Shown: one piece after another, positions 52,800 through 60,316 of the stretch
Layout: every line of letters starts with the position of its first letter
Position numbering within the stretch: position 1 is the stretch's first letter
NCBI GenBank assembly: GCA_030427485.1
Contig: JAUICG010000023.1
Span: 18,844-82,843, forward strand
DNA: 64,000 bases
Direction: 5' to 3'
From: Gammaproteobacteria bacterium
GTDB lineage: Bacteria; Pseudomonadota; Gammaproteobacteria; Pseudomonadales; Halieaceae
Program-made: the position numbers and the translations under genes
The notes under the pieces: model-generated
Told to the model about the DNA's origin: nothing
The model's input: the letters and a program-made list of their open reading frames with translations, nothing else
Database searches by the model: none

Positions 52800-53177
52800 T
52801 TGTCATCAGCATTGGACCACATTGAGAATCTGCCAGTCGAGGAAGCACTGGAGATCATGCAAAGTTACATGTCGAAGCTGAGCAGCATCGGCATGGACGG
52901 AAAGAGCGCGCACGACATCTCACGCCTTCCAGACACAAAACCCCGGATTGCATCCGCGCTGTTGGCACTGCTCAAAGTCACTGATGATCCGGAAACCAAG
53001 TCCAACTACAGAACCGGAATCTCGGTTCTGGCATTTTTTCAACCGGATGTTGGTGAAAACGCTGTAAGCCTTGATCAGACGGGCCCCGGACAGCAGACAT
53101 GGCAGGACATTGTGGATGAGGAGATGCGAATTCTGAACAAGACCCTGTCCGGACTGGGATACGGCCTTAAAAGCTGA
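52800..53177 (+). CDS. Stand-alone LAFFQ-module protein
   Basis: 125 residues consisting only of the module that is otherwise attached to larger enzymes of this locus. It is closest to the C-terminus of the radical SAM protein encoded at 31.9-33.6 kb (shared IGMDGK/R...HDISRLP, VLAFFQPD[VI]G, QQTWQ). No signal peptide, membrane span or catalytic motif is visible; it looks all-helical. The start is a TTG with GAGGG 7 nt upstream. It ends one base from the stop of the convergent radical SAM gene, which itself ends in a LAFFQ module. Function is unknown; I infer a docking or adaptor role. Confidence 0.8.
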   Translation: MSSALDHIENLPVEEALEIMQSYMSKLSSIGMDGKSAHDISRLPDTKPRIASALLALLKVTDDPETKSNYRTGISVLAFFQPDVGENAVSLDQTGPGQQTWQDIVDEEMRILNKTLSGLGYGLKS

Positions 53178-53178
53178 G

Positions 53179-54840
53179 CTATCGTCCCGACGCGATTGCC
53201 CTGGCGATCGCAACCATGTCCTCCTCGACAATCTTTCTCCAGGTGCGCTGGTCGCTGCGCATCGCATCCATATCCACGCCTTCGTCTCCGACTCCCGCCT
53301 GGAAGAAGGCGAGCACTGGCGCTGCCTCGCGGGCGAAGTCTTGCTGGTCCCCGGCAATCTCCCCGTTTACAACAGTCACGACGGCGGCAATTATCTCATC
53401 CTTGGGATGATCCAGTAATGCGTCGTCAAACACTCTACTACCCGTTACACCCAGCGCACTGACACACGCCCCAAATTGCTTCAAAACTTCAGTGGCTTGT
53501 TCACTGGACATCGCATCGTGTAGCGGTTCAACCGCTGTCAGTGCAATCTTTTGCGGCCGTCTGCCCTCGCCCAGATGCTGTTCGTAGTGTGCAATGAAAC
53601 CCTCCGCGTCTGTACTGCCAAAACTATCGCCCAGCAACTCGAAGGCTTTCGCCATCTCCGGCTCGGACGCGCCAAAGACTTCTACAAACCGTTGCGTCAC
53701 CAGCATATCGTGATTGTTATAAAGGTGGTGTACCAGTTTCGGGTAATAGCAGCGCGTGCAAACGGTGTCGACGTGACCCAGCGAGTCTGTCAGTCTGCCC
53801 GCCATCGCCAGGCGCGATTTGGTGTAGAGATCGTTGTTCCAGATGTCGGTAAAACTTACTTCCCCGGGGACAATAGTGCCGAAATCGTCTTTGTCCTTGG
53901 ATACCGCACAGCACGGTGCGACAGGGCCCCCGGATGTAATCACTGAATATCCGTAGTGCCAGCTGCAGCTCGGCGGCAGTATGGCATCGAACTGGTCGGG
54001 CACAAGGTTCCAGAACGGATGGGATTCATGCTCGAAAAAATAGTCATCGCGGCCAGCAGCTTTCCAGCGTTCGATAATGGCGCCAAATTCTTCCGTCGAG
54101 CAATAGGGTTCCTCCTGCGCGCGATGACTGGGCAGCCAACTCGGGTCGTGGATGAAGGCATCGCCTGCGAGAAAGGTAACACCGATATCCTCAGCAAACC
54201 TGCGCGCATCGTCTATCTCGTGCTCATTGTGTTTGAATACCAGGAATTTGTAGAAGATCTCGGTATCAAGCCCGAGGCGGTCGCGAGTCTTAGCCAGGCG
54301 CTCAAGATTGTCGCGAACCAGTGTTACATTCCCACCGACCCGATGCACCTCATACGCCTCCTGGGAGAATCCGTCGATCGATGCACTGAGCCTGCCTATG
54401 CCGGCACTCAGAAGCTGCTCGATCCGCTGGTCTGAAAGAGGCAGGGAGAGGTTTGAATGCACTTCCGTCGCGATATGTCTACTCGTGGCCTTCGCGACGA
54501 ACTCGTGCAACCTCGGGTTCAGCAGCGGCTCGCCGTAGTTGTAGAACATGATGAGGAAGAGATTGTCACCCAGTTCGTCAAGGACGCTGTCAAACAGCTC
54601 AATGGACAACTTTTTTCGATCAGCGCGATAGCGCGTGGTGGGTACGCCCTTCTCCTTCTTGCTCGCATTTTCGATGCCGGTAGGACAGGTCGGACAGAGC
54701 AGCTGACAGGTATCGGAGGGGTCAATGCAAACGTAGTACGGCAGCGTGCCGACCTTCTCCGCCGCCGTAAACATCTCGTACTTGGACCGCAGGTAGTTGG
54801 TAAAGGCCGACAAATTCTGCTTTTTGAATGCTAAAGCCAT
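53179..54840 (-). CDS. Radical SAM/SPASM protein with C-terminal LAFFQ module
   Basis: About 553 residues and a paralogue of the radical SAM protein at 31.9-33.6 kb. It has CQLLCPTC as cluster motif, YGEPLLN, SASIDGFSQEAYEVHR, and the SPASM region CSWHYGYSVI, APCCAVSKDKDDFG and VCTRCYYP. The last 110 residues are a LAFFQ module (core PVLAFFQAGVG) of the subtype also found in the adjacent SGNH protein. The ATG at 54840 begins MALAFKKQNLSAF, matching the paralogue's start. It is 49 nt downstream of the SGNH-LAFFQ gene. Confidence 0.92.
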   Translation of the reverse strand: MALAFKKQNLSAFTNYLRSKYEMFTAAEKVGTLPYYVCIDPSDTCQLLCPTCPTGIENASKKEKGVPTTRYRADRKKLSIELFDSVLDELGDNLFLIMFYNYGEPLLNPRLHEFVAKATSRHIATEVHSNLSLPLSDQRIEQLLSAGIGRLSASIDGFSQEAYEVHRVGGNVTLVRDNLERLAKTRDRLGLDTEIFYKFLVFKHNEHEIDDARRFAEDIGVTFLAGDAFIHDPSWLPSHRAQEEPYCSTEEFGAIIERWKAAGRDDYFFEHESHPFWNLVPDQFDAILPPSCSWHYGYSVITSGGPVAPCCAVSKDKDDFGTIVPGEVSFTDIWNNDLYTKSRLAMAGRLTDSLGHVDTVCTRCYYPKLVHHLYNNHDMLVTQRFVEVFGASEPEMAKAFELLGDSFGSTDAEGFIAHYEQHLGEGRRPQKIALTAVEPLHDAMSSEQATEVLKQFGACVSALGVTGSRVFDDALLDHPKDEIIAAVVTVVNGEIAGDQQDFAREAAPVLAFFQAGVGDEGVDMDAMRSDQRTWRKIVEEDMVAIARAIASGR

Positions 54841-54889
54841 AGTGCCTGGGTCACTCCGTCCGGCCGCATTGTGCGGGATGCCGGTTCCA

Positions 54890-56896
54890 TTATTGCACCT
54901 TTCCGGCCGCGGCCAGGTCCCGGTTGATCTGCTGAATCTCTGCCTCGACGACACTGCGCCAGGTGCGCTGGTCGGGTCGCACCGTGTCGAGCGCAACGCC
55001 CTGCTCGCCAACACCCGGCTGGAAGAATGCGAGGACGGGCGCGGCCTCCCTGGCGAAGGCTTGCTGGTCCGCGGCGATGTCGCCATTCAGGATAACCACG
55101 ACCGCAGACTTGATTTCATCCTTGGAGTGATCAAGCAGGGTCTCGTCGAACACCGTACTGCCGTCTATACCCAGAGCCGATATGCGGGTGCCGAACTGCC
55201 GCACGACCTCGGTGGCTGCATCGCTCGGCGCGGTAGCGGTCAATGTCGCTTCCTGCGCGACAGGGTCCGTAGACGACACAGCCTGTGGCGATGTAGTCGC
55301 CGGTATTTCAGGCAGCGGGCCATAGTCCGGAATCTCACCCCCGGTAAGTTGAGCCTGGATCAACTGCGCCAGACCCCGACCGGCTACGGCATTACCGCGC
55401 GCGTTGAAATGGGTATCGCGCAGGTGATAGAGGTGTCTTTGCCCATCGGGCAACGGCTCTTCCGCCAGCAGCAGTGGCAGGAGGTCCAGTACAACATGAT
55501 TGCCTGTACTCGCCCACTCACGAATCTTGCGCTGTGGTAAATCACGCTGCAAGGGCTGCTCATTCTTTGCTACAACCGCCTGCCAAAGCTCATCATTGAC
55601 CTGATATTCATCCGGAATGACAAGAAACGCAACCGGGACATCTCCGGCCGCATCTTCTATTTGTTGTAACACCGTGAAAAACCGATCGTATACACCGGGG
55701 TGGTCGATAGCGCCCTGGAACGCGTTGCGGGCCTCAAGTTCGGTGTAAATCTCCTCGCTCATGCTCGGTGTTTCCTGCGCCGTATCGGTTATCCACGGAT
55801 AGCGACTGACCAGGTCCTCGCCGATCGTATCCGCGGAATCCCGCGTCCAATCGCTGCTTTGCGCACGACTCAGTATCTGCAGCCGGTGCCAGACAATGCC
55901 GACCATGTAACGCTGCGCGTCATACCAGCGTATCGGTGAGGTGGACGGCGCCTGGGCAAGAATATCGTTACCGACGAAGAGCGCGATCACCACCAGATCC
56001 GGTTCCAGCGGCAGCGCCTCCTCGATCAGATGGTGAAGATAATCCACCGGGTTGGTCCCGGGAAAACCGATGTTGTAGACCTCGGCATCGGGAAATTCAC
56101 GCTCCGCGACGGTTGTGTAGTGATAATAGTGTGGCACCACGCCATAGCTGAACGAATCACCGATGGTGACAACCAGGGGCCTGGAGCGCTCCGACCGCGG
56201 CAGGAACTCGGTGTCGTAGTGTCCAGCGGAATTAATCGGGAAAGAAAATCGCTCCACACCCGGCTGCATCCGCTCCGAGTCGCGGCGGATCTCGGACGAT
56301 GTCGACTCAGTAACCAGCAGCGGACTCGCCCAAACGGCCGATGCGATACGCAACACGATCTCCGCCAGTATCAACACCAGAAAAACATTCATCGCGACCA
56401 GTTCGATTCGACCGCGCGTGCGCTGGGAAAAGACCGACCCCAGTGAGGGCAGGGTGCGCCAAACACCATAAGCAAGGCTTGCGGCGATCCACGCACCGAT
56501 CGTGTGGCGCACCCGAAACGGGCCGGAGAACGACTCGGGCGTGGAGAGCACGAAGACACAGAAGCAAAGACAACCCATCGCGACATAAAGCGCGCTTCGC
56601 AGACGGGCCGCGGCATCTTTGGACAACTGCGCGGTGTCACCCCTGTGCCTGACCCGCAGCAGCCGGACAATCTCCCCGGTGCCGAGAATGGCGGCCGTGC
56701 CGATGGCCACAAAAAGGACCACCATTGGAACCATACCGCTCATCAGGTGAAGAATCGGTATGCGTTCCAGCAACAGGCGCAGCAGCACGCGGTACTCCCA
56801 CATTTGCTCCAGCGTATACACGCACAGTGCAACGCCGAGCGCGTGAACCGCTATGAGCAGAATGCGGTAGAGATAAAGTTTGCCAGTACTGTTCAT
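54890..56896 (-). CDS. Membrane SGNH-family protein with C-terminal LAFFQ module
   Basis: About 668 residues. Four hydrophobic segments lie in the first 190 residues. The following region is an SGNH-like domain with VVTIGDSFSYG as block I, a GND segment (FVGNDILAQ), and DTHFNARGNAVAGRGLAQ with the C-terminal Asp-x-His. A Pro/Thr/Ser-rich linker leads to a LAFFQ module (last 112 residues, core PVLAFFQPGVG). If the SGNH domain is periplasmic, an odd number of spans or a re-entry would be needed to place the LAFFQ module in the cytoplasm; topology is unresolved. The ATG at 56896 is preferred to a GTG six codons upstream. Confidence 0.87.
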   Translation of the reverse strand: MNSTGKLYLYRILLIAVHALGVALCVYTLEQMWEYRVLLRLLLERIPILHLMSGMVPMVVLFVAIGTAAILGTGEIVRLLRVRHRGDTAQLSKDAAARLRSALYVAMGCLCFCVFVLSTPESFSGPFRVRHTIGAWIAASLAYGVWRTLPSLGSVFSQRTRGRIELVAMNVFLVLILAEIVLRIASAVWASPLLVTESTSSEIRRDSERMQPGVERFSFPINSAGHYDTEFLPRSERSRPLVVTIGDSFSYGVVPHYYHYTTVAEREFPDAEVYNIGFPGTNPVDYLHHLIEEALPLEPDLVVIALFVGNDILAQAPSTSPIRWYDAQRYMVGIVWHRLQILSRAQSSDWTRDSADTIGEDLVSRYPWITDTAQETPSMSEEIYTELEARNAFQGAIDHPGVYDRFFTVLQQIEDAAGDVPVAFLVIPDEYQVNDELWQAVVAKNEQPLQRDLPQRKIREWASTGNHVVLDLLPLLLAEEPLPDGQRHLYHLRDTHFNARGNAVAGRGLAQLIQAQLTGGEIPDYGPLPEIPATTSPQAVSSTDPVAQEATLTATAPSDAATEVVRQFGTRISALGIDGSTVFDETLLDHSKDEIKSAVVVILNGDIAADQQAFAREAAPVLAFFQPGVGEQGVALDTVRPDQRTWRSVVEAEIQQINRDLAAAGKVQ

Positions 56897-57025
56897 GCCG
56901 CTAACCCCGAACACCTTGCCGCTGAAACAAGCCGGATATCAAACCCCAAAATTGCATGCGCAGACGTCGAGTATCAAATCGCCGCGGAAGTACACGGCGT
57001 GGCATACGACCTGGCACCTGCCTTG

Positions 57026-57178
57026 TTAAAATAGTGTATAAATAAACGGCGCTACCGCTGAACCCTGGGCCACCACAATAAGCACGCCCAACAGGAGCAT
57101 CACGATAATGATCGGCGCCAGCCAGAACTTCTTCCGCTCCTTCATGAAGCCCCACAGATCTTTCAACAAATCGACCAT
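57026..57178 (-). CDS. 50-residue DUF5989-like membrane protein
   Basis: 50 residues. A charged N-terminal helix (MVDLLKDLWGFMKERKKFW) is followed by one transmembrane segment (about residues 20-40) and the end APFIYTLF. Proteins of this size and pattern are regularly found after carbamoyltransferase and SxtJ-like genes. Its ATG overlaps the SxtJ-like stop codon by one base (TAATG), a sign of coupled translation, and this fixes the start. The function of the family is unknown; it probably works with the SxtJ-like protein at the membrane. Confidence 0.85.
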   Translation of the reverse strand: MVDLLKDLWGFMKERKKFWLAPIIIVMLLLGVLIVVAQGSAVAPFIYTLF

Positions 57179-57633
57179 TAGTACGGTTTCTCCAGGTTTT
57201 TGATCGGATTGTTTTTCGAGATAACGCGATACGTCTCGGCATCGTCATCCCGTTTTCGCGCCATCGAGTCCTTACCGAACAACCTCATCACAAGACCGAC
57301 AGGGGCGAACACGAAATAGAACACAATACCCATGATGACCGGCGTCATCACCGTGCTCATCATCAGGCCGAACTTCATCCAGCCATGGTACAGGCCTTTC
57401 AGGCTCATCGGCGCCAGCAGCCCCCAGAGAACGAGCAGCCCGCCCAGCATGAATGGCCAGCGCAGTGCAGTGACGGCGGGATCCAGCGCACCCCAAAAAT
57501 CATAGGCATGCAACAGCCTGATCCCCGAGAAAATCCACGGGAATAACACACCGAACAGGCCGATAATAATAAGGCCTGTCACCACACCGAAATCCCTCAG
57601 ACCCTTGCGGTCCAGTTCTGGTACTTCATGCAT
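57178..57633 (-). CDS. SxtJ-family membrane protein
   Basis: 151 residues with about four hydrophobic segments (about residues 17-37, 58-75, 85-105 and 100-117). The pattern WPFMLGGLLVLWGLLAP and WMKFGLMMSTVMTPVIMGIVFY is typical of the SxtJ family, named from the saxitoxin cluster, where it accompanies a carbamoyltransferase. A Lys/Arg/Asp-rich C-terminal tail is cytoplasmic by inference. It starts 6 nt after the carbamoyltransferase stop and overlaps the DUF5989-like gene, so the three form a compact unit. Confidence 0.88.
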   Translation of the reverse strand: MHEVPELDRKGLRDFGVVTGLIIIGLFGVLFPWIFSGIRLLHAYDFWGALDPAVTALRWPFMLGGLLVLWGLLAPMSLKGLYHGWMKFGLMMSTVMTPVIMGIVFYFVFAPVGLVMRLFGKDSMARKRDDDAETYRVISKNNPIKNLEKPY

Positions 57634-57638
57634 AGCCT

Positions 57639-59489
57639 TTAATCCAGTTCAAATTCATCTTTCCATTCATCGGTGCCCTGCCACTCGGGTTGGTCCGCTT
57701 TCGCCAGCAGGAAATTGTCGATAACCAGATAGTCCATCTCGGTGCGCATAAAACAGCGATAGGCATCATCGGCTGTCATCACAATAGGCTCACCACGCAC
57801 ATTGAACGATGTGTTAACCAGTACCCCACAATCGGTTTGCCTGTTGAACTCGGCGAGAATACTGTAGAAATAGGGATTGGTCTCTTTATGTACAGTCTGG
57901 ATTCGTGCGGAATAATCCACATGTGTAATCGCGGGCAACCTTGACCGGGGCACATTGAGCTTGGCGATTCCGAACAGTTTCTGCTGCTCCTCGGTCATCG
58001 CGATTCGCTGCTCCTCCACCACCGGAGCGACCAGCAACATATAGGGGCTGGGTCTATCCTGGATGAAGTAATCGGACACCCGCTCAGCCAGCACCGCCGG
58101 GGCAAACGGGCGGAAGGATTCGCGGTACTTGATCTTGAGGTTCATCACCGACTGCATTTTCGGGCTGCGCGGGTCGCCGATAATCGAGCGGCCACCCAGT
58201 GCGCGGGGGCCGAACTCCATCCGCCCCTGCGCCATACCCACGACATTCTCGTCTGCTAGAATCTGAGCAATGCGGGGGAATAACTGCTGGTCTTCAAGCT
58301 CTTGGTAGACGGCACCATACCTGTCCAGATCATTCTTTATGCCCTGCGCAGTAAACTTTGGCCCCAGATAAGCGCCGCTCATCAGGTCCGTTTTATTGTC
58401 GACCGAACGGGGACCATCCTTGTAGTGATGCCAGATCACCGAAGCCGCACCAAGTGCCCCACCGGCATCACCGGCGGCAGGCTGGATCCAGATATCCTTG
58501 AACGGCCCATCCCGCAAGACAATACCATTGGACACGCAATTCAATGCAACGCCACCGGCAAGGCACAGGTAATCGGCACCGGTTTCCTTATAAAGAGTTT
58601 GTGCCAGGCGCATCACCACAATCTCGGTGACTTTCTGGATCGATGCGGCCAAATCCATCTCACGCTGCGTGATCTCGGTTTCCGATGTGCGTGCGGGACC
58701 GCCGAACAGCGCAGCAAACTTGTCGTTGGTCATGGTCAAGCCGGTACAGTAGTTGAAATACGACATGTCGAGGCGGAAGGTACCGTCTGCCTTGAGGTCG
58801 ATCAGCTTGTCGAGTATCAGGTCAACGTAGATGGGCTGGCCGTAGGGCGCCAGCCCCATCAGCTTGTACTCGCCGGAGTTTACCTTGAATCCCGTGAAGT
58901 AGGTAAACGCCGAGTACAGCAGACCGAGTGAGTGCGGAAAATCTATCTCCCACAGCGGCGTGAGCCGATTGCCCTCGCCCATCCAGGCCGATGTCGTGGC
59001 CCACTCGCCCACACCGTCGAGACACAATACCACTGCTTTTTCAAAAGGACTGAAGAAAAAAGCAGAGGCAGCATGCGACTGGTGGTGCTCGGCAAACATC
59101 AATTCGGGGAGCTCGCTCTGCTTGCAGTTTCCGAGCGCGGCCAGTTCGCGTTTCAATGTGGTCTTTAAGTAAAGCTTTTCCTTCAGCCAAACCGGCATGG
59201 CGGCGATAAAAGACCGGAACCCGGACGGCGCATACGACAGGTACGTCTCAAGAAGCCGCTCGAACTTGACCAGCGGCTTGTCATAGAATACCACGTGATC
59301 AATATCACCCATGCTGATACCGCCTTCTTCAAGGCAGTACTCAATGGCCTCGGCGGGGAAACCGGGGTCATGCTTTTTTCGCGTGAATCGTTCCTGCTGG
59401 ACTGCTGCGACGATTTTACCGTCGTGGATCAATGCCGCCGCACTATCGTGATAATAGGCCGAAAGCCCCAGAATATAGGTGCCACTCAT
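57639..59489 (-). CDS. Carbamoyltransferase (NodU/CmcH/TobZ family)
   Basis: 616 residues. The N-terminal Kae1-like domain has YILGLSAYYHDSAAALI, the metal-binding EHHQSHAASAFF, LDGVGEWATT and CLAGGVALNCVSNG. The C-terminal YrdC-like domain has GRMEFGPRALGGRSIIGDPR and a late FNVRGEPIV. It uses carbamoyl phosphate and ATP to carbamoylate a hydroxyl group, typically on a sugar or natural product. Its presence points to a carbamoylated product from this locus. It is followed by the SxtJ-like and DUF5989-like genes. Confidence 0.96.
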   Translation of the reverse strand: MSGTYILGLSAYYHDSAAALIHDGKIVAAVQQERFTRKKHDPGFPAEAIEYCLEEGGISMGDIDHVVFYDKPLVKFERLLETYLSYAPSGFRSFIAAMPVWLKEKLYLKTTLKRELAALGNCKQSELPELMFAEHHQSHAASAFFFSPFEKAVVLCLDGVGEWATTSAWMGEGNRLTPLWEIDFPHSLGLLYSAFTYFTGFKVNSGEYKLMGLAPYGQPIYVDLILDKLIDLKADGTFRLDMSYFNYCTGLTMTNDKFAALFGGPARTSETEITQREMDLAASIQKVTEIVVMRLAQTLYKETGADYLCLAGGVALNCVSNGIVLRDGPFKDIWIQPAAGDAGGALGAASVIWHHYKDGPRSVDNKTDLMSGAYLGPKFTAQGIKNDLDRYGAVYQELEDQQLFPRIAQILADENVVGMAQGRMEFGPRALGGRSIIGDPRSPKMQSVMNLKIKYRESFRPFAPAVLAERVSDYFIQDRPSPYMLLVAPVVEEQRIAMTEEQQKLFGIAKLNVPRSRLPAITHVDYSARIQTVHKETNPYFYSILAEFNRQTDCGVLVNTSFNVRGEPIVMTADDAYRCFMRTEMDYLVIDNFLLAKADQPEWQGTDEWKDEFELD

Positions 59490-59549
59490 ACTGTCATTCT
59501 CTCACCTGTTCACAGGGTTAGCGATTGCCCCTACACACCCGGAGTCCGG

Positions 59550-60284
59550 CTATCGATACTTTTCATCAACAATGTTAAAAAATTCTATGTCGTCGCCGTT
59601 CGCTTCAACCAGGGCCTGGTAGATTTCGGGCGCCATTCTACTCCTGATTTCAGCCATTTTGTCATCCATGGCCGCATCTATTGTCCTGGAGACATTTTTC
59701 TGCACCGATTGCAGGCTAATAGCCTCAAAACCGGCCTCCCGCAACCCGCTCTCGAGTTTACGCAGGGAGTCATCAAACCGCGACACAACGCCTACGAAGG
59801 GCAAATTCCGGGCGGCTTTAACGGCTCGTTCCAACTCGCTTCCATGGCTATCCGGATACATTGCAGCGAATCGGTTCACGTGAAAGTTTCTGCACTGGCG
59901 GTCATGTACTTCTGACAATCGCACCTCGACATACCGGGACAGGTCGCCGTTTCTCGCCAGTTTCGACCCAAACGTATCCGCTCCCTGCCTGCGCTCAAAC
60001 GCGTACACCGACGCGATCCTGTCAATCGGATGGCGCACGAAAATAACCGGGAAAACACTCACACCGGCAATCTCCGGGGGCGGCAACATTGCCGTGTGCG
60101 ATGAAAAACAGACGGCGTTGGCTTCTGAGGCGATCCAGGCCTGTAACTCTTTGCGGTTTTTATGTGCACTGGATGGGAACTCCCTGGTCACCCACTCTCC
60201 GGCTTTGCAATTCGCCTTGAAGCTTTCATCCAGCGAGGTGCCTGCATTCTTGAAGAGGTGATAATGAAGAATCACTTTTCTCAT
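59550..60284 (-). CDS. Sulfotransferase family 2-type protein
   Basis: 244 residues. The phosphosulfate-binding loop is FKNAGTSLDESF near the N-terminus (residues about 11-22), and the 3'-phosphate site is VRHPIDRIASVYAF near residue 85-98. Both are as in heparan/chondroitin-type sulfotransferases and their bacterial relatives. It should move sulfate from PAPS to a hydroxyl or amine on the product. It lies 60 nt upstream of the carbamoyltransferase and 32 nt downstream of the large GT fusion gene. Confidence 0.9.
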   Translation of the reverse strand: MRKVILHYHLFKNAGTSLDESFKANCKAGEWVTREFPSSAHKNRKELQAWIASEANAVCFSSHTAMLPPPEIAGVSVFPVIFVRHPIDRIASVYAFERRQGADTFGSKLARNGDLSRYVEVRLSEVHDRQCRNFHVNRFAAMYPDSHGSELERAVKAARNLPFVGVVSRFDDSLRKLESGLREAGFEAISLQSVQKNVSRTIDAAMDDKMAEIRSRMAPEIYQALVEANGDDIEFFNIVDEKYR

Positions 60285-60316
60285 AGAGTTCTGCTTGGGC
60301 TCTCAATTCAACTACA

